A stretch of DNA of 64,000 bases from Acerihabitans sp015654925 (GTDB lineage Bacteria > Pseudomonadota > Gammaproteobacteria > Enterobacterales > Enterobacteriaceae), in NCBI RefSeq assembly GCF_047324175.1, contig NZ_CP178732.1:4898001-4962000 (forward strand). The letters run 5' to 3'. How positions within the stretch are numbered: the first letter of the stretch is position 1; each line of letters opens with the position of its first letter. Position numbers and translations under genes: made by a program. Of this stretch, positions 8,478 to 16,497 are shown piece by piece. The notes beneath the pieces were generated by a model. The model searched no databases. It was not told the DNA's origin and worked only from the letters and a program-made list of their open reading frames with translations.

Positions 8478-8557
8478 AACTATAGGCCAGGAATGTCCAC
8501 GATCCCAGGGGCAGTCCAACTATAGGCCAGGAATGTCCACGATCCCAGGGGCAGTCC
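8478..8557. repeat. Perfect 40-bp tandem duplication of the IS right end
   Basis: Two identical 40-base units, 8478-8517 and 8518-8557, each contain the whole right inverted repeat of the IS3-family element. A second IS end directly abutting the first could come from abortive transposition, a second insertion followed by deletion, or replication slippage. Confidence 0.9.
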
Positions 8558-8622
8558 AGGCGACGTCGCTCGCGCTCAGTAAGAACAGTACCCATGATTT
8601 CGCTTTGACCAGTCTTAAACAT
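8558..8622 (-). pseudogene. N-terminal fragment of another transposase subunit
   Basis: The minus strand encodes about 21 residues (SEIMGTVLTERERRR at the end). They resemble the start of IS2/IS66-type accessory transposase proteins, which commonly open with a short leader and ERRRR. The frame is interrupted exactly at the IS end, so the IS probably inserted into this gene. The fragment is short, so the family call is tentative. Confidence 0.35.
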
Positions 8623-8854
8623 AGTTCTAAGCCTACCTCTTATTTTAGGCGGGTCAAAGTGTATGGATCATCAGGGGGCTAATACACCAAATCAGTATGA
8701 TGGGGCCACGGAGTCAGTATCAGCGGGTCAATATCGAACGGTAGGGTGAGTTCGCCACCCGCTTACAAAGCATTGACAGAAGGATACAGCCTATGATCTG
8801 AATGGCCATCCTTTTGACGAACAGCCAGGGCAAGTGTTAAGCCTCACAGACGTT

Positions 8855-8885
8855 AAAAGCCCCTACTCGGAGAGTCGGGGCTTTT
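8855..8885. terminator. Intrinsic terminator
   Basis: Arms AAAAGCCCC and GGGGCTTTT, with inner ACTC/GAGT pairing around GGA, form a strong hairpin with A and T runs on the two sides. It can work in both directions. No intact gene is next to it, so it is likely left over from deleted genes. Confidence 0.8.
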
Positions 8886-10014
8886 AAGGTACTACGAACT
8901 TAAGATTTAACATTAATCAACTTTATAACAACTTACTGCCATGGGTACTGCGTTCATAGATGTACATGCGTATCACAGGATATATGAGCTACCTATATCT
9001 TACGATGTCCTCCCATCTGTTGACTGAAAGGTAATTGTTCACTTAGCCCTATTCGAATAACCCTAGCTAAGTCTGTACAGTACATCCCCCCTCGCGATAT
9101 ATACTCTGTGTTACGTGGCTTTACTTCTGTCGCGATATACATAACCTAATACCGTTTTACACCCATCGCGAATACTCTAACAACTATAAAGCCTTAACTC
9201 ATCGCGTTTTCAGCACTAAACTAACATGCGATTGTAGAGATTAACTACTGGGCCTTAAAACATCGTCGCTCGGGTTTATTAAAGCGACCCTAACCGACAT
9301 GGTGACACAATATACTTCATGGCCTTTATCGCATTATACCTTAATTTTATCCACTTCATACTTCATAATACTACTTCTTCTTCACCTTCACCGCCAACTC
9401 AATATAATCGTTACTGCTCAATGCGCTGGCGTTAGATATAAATTTAATACATCTTGCGATAATGTCAATACTGTTTTTACAACCATAGTTTTATTATCTG
9501 TAAATCACACTCGCGCTAGTCGGCTCCGCCTATCCAGCTTATTTTTCTGATGATGTGGCGATTGAGATTTAGTCTATTGTGTTCTATACAGTGTACGGGC
9601 ACGCTCCGCATTAATTTCTCGCTTGGCTGCCAATATAAAACCGTGCTGCTGGAACTGAAATACATAATTATCTTTCATTTTAGTTACATTTCATTAACTG
9701 GGGGCGTTGGCGTGCGTAGCTGGCAAATGCTTATTGTTCTCATGGGGAGCCTTATGGTTGGCCTTGCTTGTTTTGGCTTAATATTCTCACTTCTACAATT
9801 ACAATATAGCTAAGCTTGTTACATCAGAAAAAACAACGATAAAAGCATCCGCAACCTGATGGGGACGCGTATCAAAATCTTTATTAAATGGCGGTGAGTT
9901 GATAATCACAATCTTGCTCGAATTTTAAGGTTTAACTCGTTTTTTGTCGTCATCGGTGCAAAAGTGATCCACCGGAGGTGCGGACCAAAACTTGGACTAC
10001 TTTGGAGGTAGTTC
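8886..10014. other. AT-rich gene-free region with spaced TCGCG sites
   Basis: About 1.1 kb without a convincing gene. Open frames at 9299-9550 and 9550-9813 have hydrophobic, low-complexity translations and no ribosome sites, and look like chance. At 9092, 9130, 9166 and 9202 the pentamer TCGCG recurs at intervals of 38, 36 and 36 bases, twice followed by ATATA. This could be a row of protein-binding sites. A palindrome TATTCGAATA lies near 9048. Confidence 0.5.
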
Positions 10015-10166
10015 ATGTACTCATACGAAGACCGCATCCGAGCGGTTAGGCTCTTTATCAAAGTCGGGAAGCGCACCAAAGCTACCGTTCGTCAGTTGCA
10101 CTACTCGACGAAGAATGCTCTTAAAAGCTGGCATCGAGAATATGAACGATATCATGAGCTGCACGT
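10015..10166 (+). pseudogene. IS3-family orfA fragment
   Basis: The frame starts MYSYEDRIRAVRLFIKVGK and continues TVRQLHYSTKNALKSWHREY. This is the helix-turn-helix start of a second, different IS3-type OrfA. Similarity stops near 10166, where a piece of integrase begins. The upstream bases 9980-10000 may be the element's left end. Only the first 50 residues remain. Confidence 0.65.
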
Positions 10167-10172
10167 TATCTA

Positions 10173-10269
10173 CTGGTATCAACCAGCGGTTCGCGCCTGT
10201 GGTATTCCCGCTACCGCTTCGGCGGCAAACAGTCCCGCCTGGCCTTCGGTGCCTATCCACAGGTGATGC
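10173..10269 (+). pseudogene. P4-type tyrosine integrase fragment
   Basis: In the frame starting at 10173 the translation contains RLWYSRYRFGGKQSRLAFGA followed by YPQV. This is the N-terminal arm-binding (DUF4102) segment of P4-family integrases, which insert islands into tRNA 3' ends. Only about 32 residues remain, joined on the left to an IS fragment. It fits the tRNA-Phe relics at 4777 and 24521, which would be the matching attachment sites. Confidence 0.7.
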
Positions 10270-10464
10270 CGGGTATTTTGACGGGTTGGTTTTTCTGCCA
10301 AGCTGCATACTCTTTGGGCATGCAAACAGCACATGGCCTATAGCCGCAGCCTCGTTCAGAAAAAAGACGCGGTGCTTCATGTAGCCACCACGGGCAATAC
10401 CAAGCCGGTTCAAATGGGATAGCGCCTGAACCTGGCCGGCTTTCTGATTGCACCGGCGGGAATC

Positions 10465-10660
10465 TACCACTTCCGCCGGATATGGCCGCCGAGGCTAGTG
10501 GAACGCGATGTGCGGCGCTCATGGTTTCGGTTAGGCGCGCCAGTTCGCGCGCCGTATCCGGGTGCAACAAGCCGGGCAACACGGCGTAGCCTTCGATGTC
10601 CAGTTGCGCGGAAATACCAACCCAATCCAATCGATCAATATTCGCGTAGCGTGCGGTCAT
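10465..10660 (-). pseudogene. 2-oxoglutarate/Fe(II) oxygenase-like fragment in the alkylation-repair cluster
   Basis: About 65 N-terminal residues (MTARYANIDRLDWVGI, then LDIEGYAVLPGLL) resemble the oxygenase often encoded directly downstream of ada in proteobacteria. The jelly-roll core with the iron ligands is missing; similarity ends near 10465 and unrelated DNA follows. The fragment starts 14 bases after the ada stop in the same direction, so it was the last gene of the ada operon. Confidence 0.55.
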
Positions 10661-10674
10661 TGGAAGGTTCTCCG

Positions 10675-11745
10675 TCAGCTCTTAGCTTCGGCTTCGCGGC
10701 GCAGCAGCTCGCGCTTGCGATCCACGCCCCAGCGGTAGCCGGCAAGATCGCCATTGCGCCGTACGACGCGGTGGCAGGGAATAGCCACGGCCAGGTGGTT
10801 CGCGCCGCAGGCTTGCGCGACAGCGCGCACCGCTTTGGGCGACCCGATGCGCTCGGCGATCTGCGTGTAGCTCACGGTCGTGCCCGGGGGAATTTCACGC
10901 AGCGCCAGCCAGACGCGCTCCTGGAAGGCCGTGCCCTGCACATCCAGAGGAAGATTCAGGCCGATTGCCGGCGCTTCGATGAAGCCCACAACCTGGGCCA
11001 CCAATTGCTCGAACTCACCGTCACAGCCAATAAGTTGCGCCTTGGGAAACTGGTCCTGTAGACCGCGCACCAGCGCGTCCGGGTCATTGTCCAACAGAAT
11101 GGCGCAAATACCGCGCTGACTCTGCGCAACCAGAATGGCGCCCAGCGAACATTGCCCCACCGCGAAACGGATGACCGCTCCTACACCGCCCGCCCGGTAG
11201 TCCCGTGCACGCATGCCCAATAGTTGATCGGAGGTTTCATAGAAGCGGCTGTTGGAATTGAAGCCGGCGTCATAGATGGCGCTGGTGATAGAGGCTTTTG
11301 GGGCGCTCAACTCCTCGCGCAGCTTGCGGGCGCGATAGGCCGAGCTATAGGCCTTGGGCGTCAGGCCCGTTTCAGCTTTGAACAAACGATGAAAATGAAA
11401 CGGACTCAACTCGACCTCGGCGGCCAGGACGTCGAGTTGGGGCGGCGTCTCCGACGTTTCGATCAGCCGGCAGGCGCGCGCTACCAGCGCGGCGCGCTCG
11501 GACGCGGCACTGGTCTGGTCGCCGTGCGCGCGGCGGCTCGATCGATAGCCCGCCGCTTCAGCCGCCTCGACCGAATCGAAGAACTCCACATTCTTGCGCT
11601 TCGGTAGCCGCGCCGTGGAACTAGGATGGCAGTACACGCCAGTGGTACGCACGGCATAAATGAAGTGTCCGTCGGCGGCCGCATCCCGCGCCCGGACCGC
11701 TTCCCAGCGTGCATCATCCGTGTCGTAAGCAGTCGTCGTTTTCAT
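10675..11745 (-). CDS. ada: Ada-type methyltransferase/transcriptional regulator with altered zinc site
   Basis: 356 residues from the ATG at 11745, which has AGGA 9 bases upstream. The order is Ada-Zn domain (1-80), AraC-type helix-turn-helix (about 85-180) and O6-methylguanine methyltransferase with the IPCHRV active site near the end. In Ada, four Cys hold zinc and the first accepts methyl groups from phosphotriesters. Here only Cys39 (GVYC) remains; the others are Ser43, Ser70 and Ala73. The zinc-based sensor is therefore probably lost, while base repair by the C-terminal Cys may persist. Its operon neighbours are fragments, so the gene may be decaying too. Confidence 0.85.
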   Translation of the reverse strand: MKTTTAYDTDDARWEAVRARDAAADGHFIYAVRTTGVYCHPSSTARLPKRKNVEFFDSVEAAEAAGYRSSRRAHGDQTSAASERAALVARACRLIETSETPPQLDVLAAEVELSPFHFHRLFKAETGLTPKAYSSAYRARKLREELSAPKASITSAIYDAGFNSNSRFYETSDQLLGMRARDYRAGGVGAVIRFAVGQCSLGAILVAQSQRGICAILLDNDPDALVRGLQDQFPKAQLIGCDGEFEQLVAQVVGFIEAPAIGLNLPLDVQGTAFQERVWLALREIPPGTTVSYTQIAERIGSPKAVRAVAQACGANHLAVAIPCHRVVRRNGDLAGYRWGVDRKRELLRREAEAKS

Positions 11746-11828
11746 GGCGGTAATCCTGAATTGGTTAATCACAGCGCCAGTATAGGCGGGACTTCATTCG
11801 CAAGAACTCTGATTCTTGCGAATGAATT

Positions 11829-12129
11829 TCATCGGCTGGGACGTCGCCACAAATACCAGGCCGCCACTGTGCGCCAAGGGCTCCATGCTTCGCGGATCTC
11901 ACGCATCTGGCGCGGCGTCGGCGCATTCATCAGGCCCTTAAAACGGCGGTGGCCTTTCCGAAAGCCGAAGTCACTTATCGGCAGGGTGCAGGATCGCTCC
12001 AACCAATAATTCAGGAACATTTGCACCGTCCATTGACCAACGCCACGCAGGTATGCCTGGCGCCCGATCGGCGCGGCATCTGGCGGACGGCGCGCTTCGT
12101 CGAGGTTGGATAGCAACTTGATGGCCCGC
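11829..12129 (-). pseudogene. 3' fragment of a 3-methyladenine DNA glycosylase gene
   Basis: The translation retains the helix-hairpin-helix core (YLRGVGQWTVQMFLNYWLE), then DFGFRKGHRRFKGL and a natural C-terminal end WRTVAAWYLWRR. This marks an AlkA/HhH-GPD glycosylase that removes alkylated bases. The N-terminal half is gone; the frame is joined at about 12130 to the truncated ogt gene. The catalytic Asp, expected near the ...DLGLRKG segment, seems present as ISDFGFRKG, but half a protein is unlikely to act. Confidence 0.7.
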
Positions 12130-12399
12130 CGGGACGCACGGTACGATGATGGCAATGGGGTTGGCGCCATTGGCCGCCCCCACGTCGATGGCCGCCCGCG
12201 GGCCGTCAAAGCCCAGTTCCTTGGCCAGCTTGCCGTAGGTTGTGGTTGTCTCCGTCGGGATACGGCGCAATGCGCCCCAGACCCGACGTTGCAACTCCGT
12301 ACCAGCGGTCTCCGTTCGCAGCACGTCCAGTGCCTTCGGTTCCCCCGAGAAATAGCGATCAAGGGCCCCGGCGATCTCGGCGGGTGCGGGAATCTCCAT
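12130..12399 (-). pseudogene. Truncated O6-methylguanine-DNA methyltransferase (ogt-like)
   Basis: Residues such as ALDRYFSGEPKALDVL, GTELQRRVWGALRRIPT and TTYGKLAKELG identify the methyltransferase DNA-binding domain. The normal PCHRV active site reads PCVPA, and from there the sequence changes into the alkA fragment. A deletion thus joined ogt directly to alkA. The methyl-accepting Cys survives but the loop and last helix do not. Start ATG at 12399 (or 12402). Confidence 0.7.
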
Positions 12400-12438
12400 C
12401 AACTTTAGGGCTGTGTCCGTTATTGCTGGGTAGGATCA

Positions 12439-12630
12439 CTTGGCTTGGGGAGTTATTCCATTTGTTCAAGCTTGCCCCGCGCAAATTTTTTTCGCAATAC
12501 CGGTGAGCAAATTGACGGCAGCTTCCGATTTAACGATGAGTTTTATCTGCTTGAAGCTAAATGGCATCAGCAAAAAACACCTGCCGCCGATCTGCATGTA
12601 TTCGAGGGCAAGCTGGCTCGACGCGAAACT
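12439..12630 (+). pseudogene. PD-(D/E)XK restriction-endonuclease fragment
   Basis: Two frames joined across a run of seven T bases (12487-12493) read LGELFHLFKLAPRK and then GEQIDGSFRFNDEFYLLEAK, continuing WHQQKTPAADLHVFEGKL. The ID...EAK pattern is the catalytic signature of Mrr-like PD-(D/E)XK nucleases, which cut foreign or modified DNA. Similarity stops near 12625, so the rest of the domain is lost. The frameshift again lies in a homopolymer. Confidence 0.6.
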
Positions 12631-13098
12631 ACGACACGCAGCAGAAACCGGCGAACCGTTTGCAGAATTTGAGCGTCTTTGTGCTCTTAAAGCGACTCAT
12701 CCTGCATCAGGAAACAATAAAGACCGCGCAGCACCGTTCTCGAATTCAGGTGGTCAGTGCCTCCTACGAATTTACTTTGCGCAGTACTCAAGCGCCAACC
12801 TTGATACCCGCGCAAACTTACTTGAATTGTTCGTTACCAGGAAGGCGACGGCGATAGCTGTCAACGAAGTTGATACCAGTCAGCGTACCGCCGGCCACCG
12901 GGCCATTTTAATCTCCGTGGTCGCATCCACCACGGCCGATTCCAGAGCAACACCGCATACAAACGCTGGCAGAGCACGGGGTAACTATCAATTCATTTCT
13001 TATCAAAGAACGGCGGCCAGCAGCGGGGAAATATACTGTTTGACGAGGTTAGAATGGTCGGAGTCGGGAGGATCAGTGAAAAAAAACTAAGACCGTAC
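12631..13098. other. No recognisable gene
   Basis: A plus-strand frame (12440-13090) stays open through this stretch, but its translation changes character and matches nothing I know. It is probably junk DNA from deleted genes at the edge of the nuclease fragment. Confidence 0.4.
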
Positions 13099-13305
13099 CT
13101 AGTTGTTGAGGTCAGGGAATGCGGCACGGAAGTCGGTCATGAGGAACTTGATATCCTCGCGGCCCTGGCGAGGTTCGCGCAGTGAGTATTTGAGCAGCAT
13201 GTCCGGCGCGGCGATCTCATCGATCACCGCGAGATTGACATCTTTGCCCCAGAATTCCGCGAACCAGCGGCCAACGATGGCCTTGTTCTGCTCTTCTTTG
13301 CTCAT
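13099..13305 (-). pseudogene. SnoaL-like protein, N-terminal fragment
   Basis: The 68-residue frame (MSKEEQNKAIVGRWFAEFW ... AAFPDLN) is the first half of a SnoaL-like NTF2-fold protein, which normally has about 130-140 residues. It ends at a stop where the fold's central sheet should begin. Members include small cyclases and uncharacterised stress proteins. A truncated NTF2 fold is unlikely to be stable. Confidence 0.6.
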
Positions 13306-13573
13306 CGTCCGCTATTCAGAACTCCGATTCTTGCTGTCTAAGTAAATCCGATGTCTTTGCCGTAGTACCGGAGGAGCGCCCATTCCTCACCGGTAAAAAA
13401 GCCTGTTTTCAAGGGGTAATCTGCGCTGAACCTACAAGAGGGAGCAGGTCAAAAATAATGGACATCATCTTCAATAACTTGACGAGTAATTAACAGACGG
13501 TTCGGGCCATATGATTACGTTGAATAGCCAAACAGGTAATAATGAAATCTTTCACGTCGCCGAGATACGCATT

Positions 13574-14170
13574 CTACGGCCTGCCCGCCAGCAGACCGCT
13601 CACCAGAAGCTGAAAAGCATCTATCGCTTTTGGCAACGTCATCACCGGCTCTTCGCTCGCCGCGACCCAGAGGGCGGCATTCAATGCGGCCCCGTTTAGC
13701 AGACGAGCCGCGGCCTCTACATCCACAGGCTTTAAAATACCTTTATTCACCATATCAGCCACCGCGCTCCGGGTCGCATCCAGACAGGCATTCTGACTTG
13801 GCCACCGCGAGGGATCGCCCAGAAACGCCGGCCCATCCAGCAGAACGATACGCTGCACCTCTGGATCAAGCGCCATCTGAATATAGGCAACCCCTTCCGC
13901 CAGCAGCCTGGCCCAGTCATCCTCAGCAGACTGCGCCATTTCTTGCGCTCTCTTGGCCATCTCGCCATCGATCTGTGCGACAACAGCAGCCAGCAGCCCT
14001 TTTTTATCGCCAAAATTGTGATACAGCGCCCCCCGGGTCAGCCCCACGCTGGCGGTCAGATCGTCCATTGATGCTGCGGCAAACCCTTTATCAGCAAAGG
14101 CTTTACGCGCCGCTGAGATAAGTTTTACCCGGTTCGCCTCCATGGTTCCGGCTCGACGTTTCATTGCCAT
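13574..14170 (-). CDS. TetR-family transcriptional repressor
   Basis: 198 residues. The TetR helix-turn-helix lies at about 14-60 (AARKAFADKGFAAASMDDL, TRGALYHNFGDKKGLL), followed by an all-helical ligand-binding domain. GGAGG lies just upstream of the ATG. It is divergent from the RidA-family gene at 14312, and three copies of ATACG-N3-CGTAT fill the space between them. The protein therefore most likely represses itself and the RidA gene until a small ligand binds. The ligand is unknown. The gene is intact despite the remnants on its left. Confidence 0.9.
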   Translation of the reverse strand: MAMKRRAGTMEANRVKLISAARKAFADKGFAAASMDDLTASVGLTRGALYHNFGDKKGLLAAVVAQIDGEMAKRAQEMAQSAEDDWARLLAEGVAYIQMALDPEVQRIVLLDGPAFLGDPSRWPSQNACLDATRSAVADMVNKGILKPVDVEAAARLLNGAALNAALWVAASEEPVMTLPKAIDAFQLLVSGLLAGRP

Positions 14171-14186
14171 GCTTCCTCCATTTTAT

Positions 14187-14254
14187 ATACGAGCCGTATT
14201 TTAATTTACATACGGGGCGTATGTATAATACTATTCACATACGTTGCGTATGTG
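14187..14254. promoter_or_regulatory. Triple operator ATACG-N3-CGTAT between tetR and ridA-like genes
   Basis: Three copies of the palindrome ATACG-NNN-CGTAT lie at 14187-14199, 14210-14222 and 14239-14251. The second and third extend to ACATACG...CGTATGT. Centre spacings are 23 and 29 bases. Such palindromes between a TetR gene and its divergent target are the usual repressor sites, and they overlap the likely promoters of both genes. Confidence 0.8.
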
Positions 14255-14311
14255 AGATTAACCGCATATGTCATGCAACGGCCGAACCGGCCCCTAAAAA
14301 AAGGCAATCCT

Positions 14312-14710
14312 ATGATCCAGCGTGACCCGATTTTCCCCGCCAACCGCCATGCGTTGTACCAAAAACACCAATACTCCGCCGCCATTCGCTCCGGCGACTT
14401 ATTGTTCGTATCCGGACAGGTTGGAAGCCGTGTCGATGGCTCGCCAGAACCCGAATTTGACGCCCAGGTAAAGCTTGCTTTTGAAAATCTTAAGGCAATC
14501 CTCGCCGCCGCTGGCTGTACACTTGACGATATTATCGACGTGACGACATTCCACACCGATCCTGAAAAACAGTTCGACACAATCATGGCGGTGAAGCGAG
14601 ACATATTTCCGCAATCTCCTTACCCGAACTGGACAGCAGTAGGTGTGAACTGGCTTGCCGGGTTCGATTTCGAAATAAAGGTGATTGCGCGTATTCCTGA
14701 AAAAATGTGA
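14312..14710 (+). CDS. RidA-family (YjgF/YER057c) protein
   Basis: 132 residues of the RidA fold (LFVSGQVGSRVDG, FENLKAILAAAGCTLDDI, PNWTAVGV). RidA itself hydrolyses reactive enamine/imine intermediates in the cytoplasm. This copy lacks the clear IPYSQA start and the conserved C-terminal Arg-containing motif of true RidA, so it belongs to another subgroup of unknown substrate. I chose the ATG at 14312 because AAAGG lies 9 bases upstream. It is controlled, by inference, by the divergent TetR gene. A terminator lies at 14803. Confidence 0.85.
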   Translation: MIQRDPIFPANRHALYQKHQYSAAIRSGDLLFVSGQVGSRVDGSPEPEFDAQVKLAFENLKAILAAAGCTLDDIIDVTTFHTDPEKQFDTIMAVKRDIFPQSPYPNWTAVGVNWLAGFDFEIKVIARIPEKM

Positions 14711-14802
14711 TCCTGCAATATCAGAACGGCAATCGATATGTAAAGCATACTATGCCTGATAGGTTTGGACTTATCAGGCATGCGCGAGAGCAATAGCAGC
14801 CT

Positions 14803-14837
14803 GCGGTATCCGCCGTTTTCCGGATACCGCGTTTTTT
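14803..14837 (+). terminator. Intrinsic terminator after the RidA-family gene
   Basis: Stem GCGGTATCCG / CGGATACCGC with an 8-base loop, followed by GTTTTTT. A weaker hairpin (GCCTGATA / TATCAGGC) lies just before it at about 14753-14779. Confidence 0.85.
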
Positions 14838-14888
14838 AGCTTCACGTTAGTACCTCACTTCCTGCAATCGATCATAATTGTGAAAAAC

Positions 14889-15000
14889 CGCGTCTATAAC
14901 GGAAGCGGCGTTACGCCGGATCTTTTCGATTACAGTAAAGTCTTTGACAACCGGACCCGGCGCTGCAGCCAGCTGGGTAGCATTAATCCAGGAGCCATTA
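14889..15000 (+). pseudogene. IS3-family orfB 3' remnant
   Basis: The plus-strand translation LFDYSKVFDNRTRRCSQLGS matches the C-terminal signature of IS3 OrfB (FDYIxxFYNRTRRHSxLG). Nothing of the catalytic domain remains, and Tyr/His of the signature are replaced. A minus-strand frame over the same bases (14847-15059) also looks protein-like, but I cannot name it. The rest of the gap 14711-15426 is AT-rich leader DNA of the porin. Confidence 0.5.
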
Positions 15001-15426
15001 CACTCGGCGTGATTGACCCTGGCCGTACCGGCGCTATAATCTTTATCTTCCGTCCGCACGGTTCTGAAGCGCCATTCTTGGAATTTAGTGATCCCCCTTC
15101 TTTGATATGTTAATTAATTTCCATAATGTATTATTGCTCACAAATCCAGCATGGGAATTTTTTATTCCCCTTTCAAATTGCCAAATTTCGAGTGCAATAT
15201 ATCCATTGCTAGCACGGGGAGTATGACTTTTCAATCAAAATACGGCAATAAAACGGCTGCCGTGTTTTATTGATCTGATCGCTCATTTTGTATAATTTTT
15301 TGACGATATTTAAGTCGTCGAGGATCGTATTATCAATAATAATTGACATTGATAGTAACCTTTAAGTCAAGACATTCCCCCCCTTACAAGGGGTAACTAT
15401 ATTTTATTACCTCAAAGGAAGACCCA

Positions 15427-16476
15427 ATGAAAAATATAATTTTATCGGTTTTCTTTACCTCATTATTTCTGGCAGGATTTACTGAGGCCGCAACGGTATA
15501 TAATAAAGACGGCACCAAATTGAATCTTTATGGCCGTATCGAAGCTAAAATCGGCAATGAATGGACCAGCGATCAAAGCACCGCGGCAAATCTCACGGGA
15601 CGTTTAGGCATTGACGCACAGCAAAAGCTCGATGATACATTTACCGCGATTGGCAAGATGGAATGGCAGGTCAACACGCAAGCAAATGATACCGAAACTT
15701 CCGACGACACCTGGAAAATACGGTATGCGTATGCCGGCGTGCAAACTACAGAATACGGTCGAGTGATGGTTGGCAGAACGCGCAACCCCATGTACCAATG
15801 GATGGGCATAACCGATAGGTATATGAATTTTACGCCAAACGTCTATTCCAATTGGGTCGGCACCCGTATCGATTCATCCTATCAGTGGAACCGCCAAGAC
15901 GGTACCATTCAGTATGAATATTTGGGACATAACGTTGATCTGCGTACCGCCTATCTGATGGGCAACGGCGCGGGAGACAGTACCGTCGAAGATGGTTATA
16001 TGAGCAGTCTCGGTTATACTTTTAAAACCACGCTCTTCGATAAAGCTTTAACCATTAAACCGGTCGTCGCTTGGCAGAAGTTAACCAAGAATCCGGAAAA
16101 TAGAACCTTGTCGGGTAATTATACCCATTACATACAAGAGGGCCTCGGCCTTCGTGTTAACTATGATAAAACCTATTTGGGCGCGACCGTCGGCAGGCAG
16201 AAATATGAGCGGATCAATGCGGTCGAACGCAAGTTTGATGCGCTGGATACCTTGGCAGAATATTGGTTCACCAAAAAAATCGCCTTGCGCGGTGGCTATT
16301 CGCAATTAATAGAAAAAGCAAACGATGATTATGCCCATCGTAAGCAGTGGTTGGTAGAGGCAGAATATAAGCTACAGAAGGATATCCACCTTTCAACAAC
16401 CTATATTCGTGATGAGCGCGACGATTATGAATCGCCGGATAACTTGTGGGTTGTCGGTCTGCGTTACGAATTTTAA
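15427..16476 (+). CDS. Outer-membrane general porin (OmpC/OmpF family)
   Basis: 349 residues with a signal peptide ending near TEAATVY, a first strand KLNLYGRIEAK typical of enterobacterial porins, many alternating amphipathic strands and the C-terminal ...GLRYEF with final Phe that BamA recognises. It is shorter than OmpC and lacks a clear PEFGG constriction loop, so it is probably a specialised porin. GGAAG lies 6 bases upstream of the ATG. The secreted hydrolase gene follows 21 bases later, so the pair likely forms an operon that imports and cleaves an ester or similar substrate. The preceding 300 bases are very AT-rich, as before strongly regulated porins. Confidence 0.88.
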   Translation: MKNIILSVFFTSLFLAGFTEAATVYNKDGTKLNLYGRIEAKIGNEWTSDQSTAANLTGRLGIDAQQKLDDTFTAIGKMEWQVNTQANDTETSDDTWKIRYAYAGVQTTEYGRVMVGRTRNPMYQWMGITDRYMNFTPNVYSNWVGTRIDSSYQWNRQDGTIQYEYLGHNVDLRTAYLMGNGAGDSTVEDGYMSSLGYTFKTTLFDKALTIKPVVAWQKLTKNPENRTLSGNYTHYIQEGLGLRVNYDKTYLGATVGRQKYERINAVERKFDALDTLAEYWFTKKIALRGGYSQLIEKANDDYAHRKQWLVEAEYKLQKDIHLSTTYIRDERDDYESPDNLWVVGLRYEF

Positions 16477-16497
16477 ACATTATTCAGGGTGAATAAA

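Larger units (their letters stand above)
7290..8557 (-). mobile_element. IS3-family insertion sequence, frameshifted
   Basis: The terminal inverted repeats start TGGACTGCCCC on both ends; the right one continues TGGGATCGTGGACATTCC. Inside are orfA and orfB on the minus strand, overlapping in the usual -1 arrangement, with an A7G slippery run at 8208-8214. The right end is present twice in tandem (see 8478-8557), so the element proper may end at 8518. No target duplication is visible. A lost base in orfB probably makes it inactive on its own. Confidence 0.9.

Noticed and set aside
7290..8557. A target-site duplication around the IS
   Set aside because: The 3 to 5 bases flanking both possible right ends do not match those at the left end.
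9087..9270. A CRISPR-like array
   Set aside because: The shared part is only 5 to 10 bases and the period is 36-38 bases, too short for CRISPR repeats plus spacers; no cas genes are present.
9299..9813. Two consecutive hydrophobic frames that could be a membrane pair
   Set aside because: AT-rich DNA gives such hydrophobic translations by chance; no ribosome site, no family resemblance and odd codon use.
12631..13090. Continuation of the nuclease frame as a longer protein
   Set aside because: Similarity to PD-(D/E)XK nucleases ends at about 12625; the following translation has no helix or motif pattern of the family.
14847..15059. A 70-residue minus-strand frame opposite the IS3 remnant
   Set aside because: It reads like protein but has no ribosome site or known family, while the plus strand carries the recognisable IS3 C-terminal signature.
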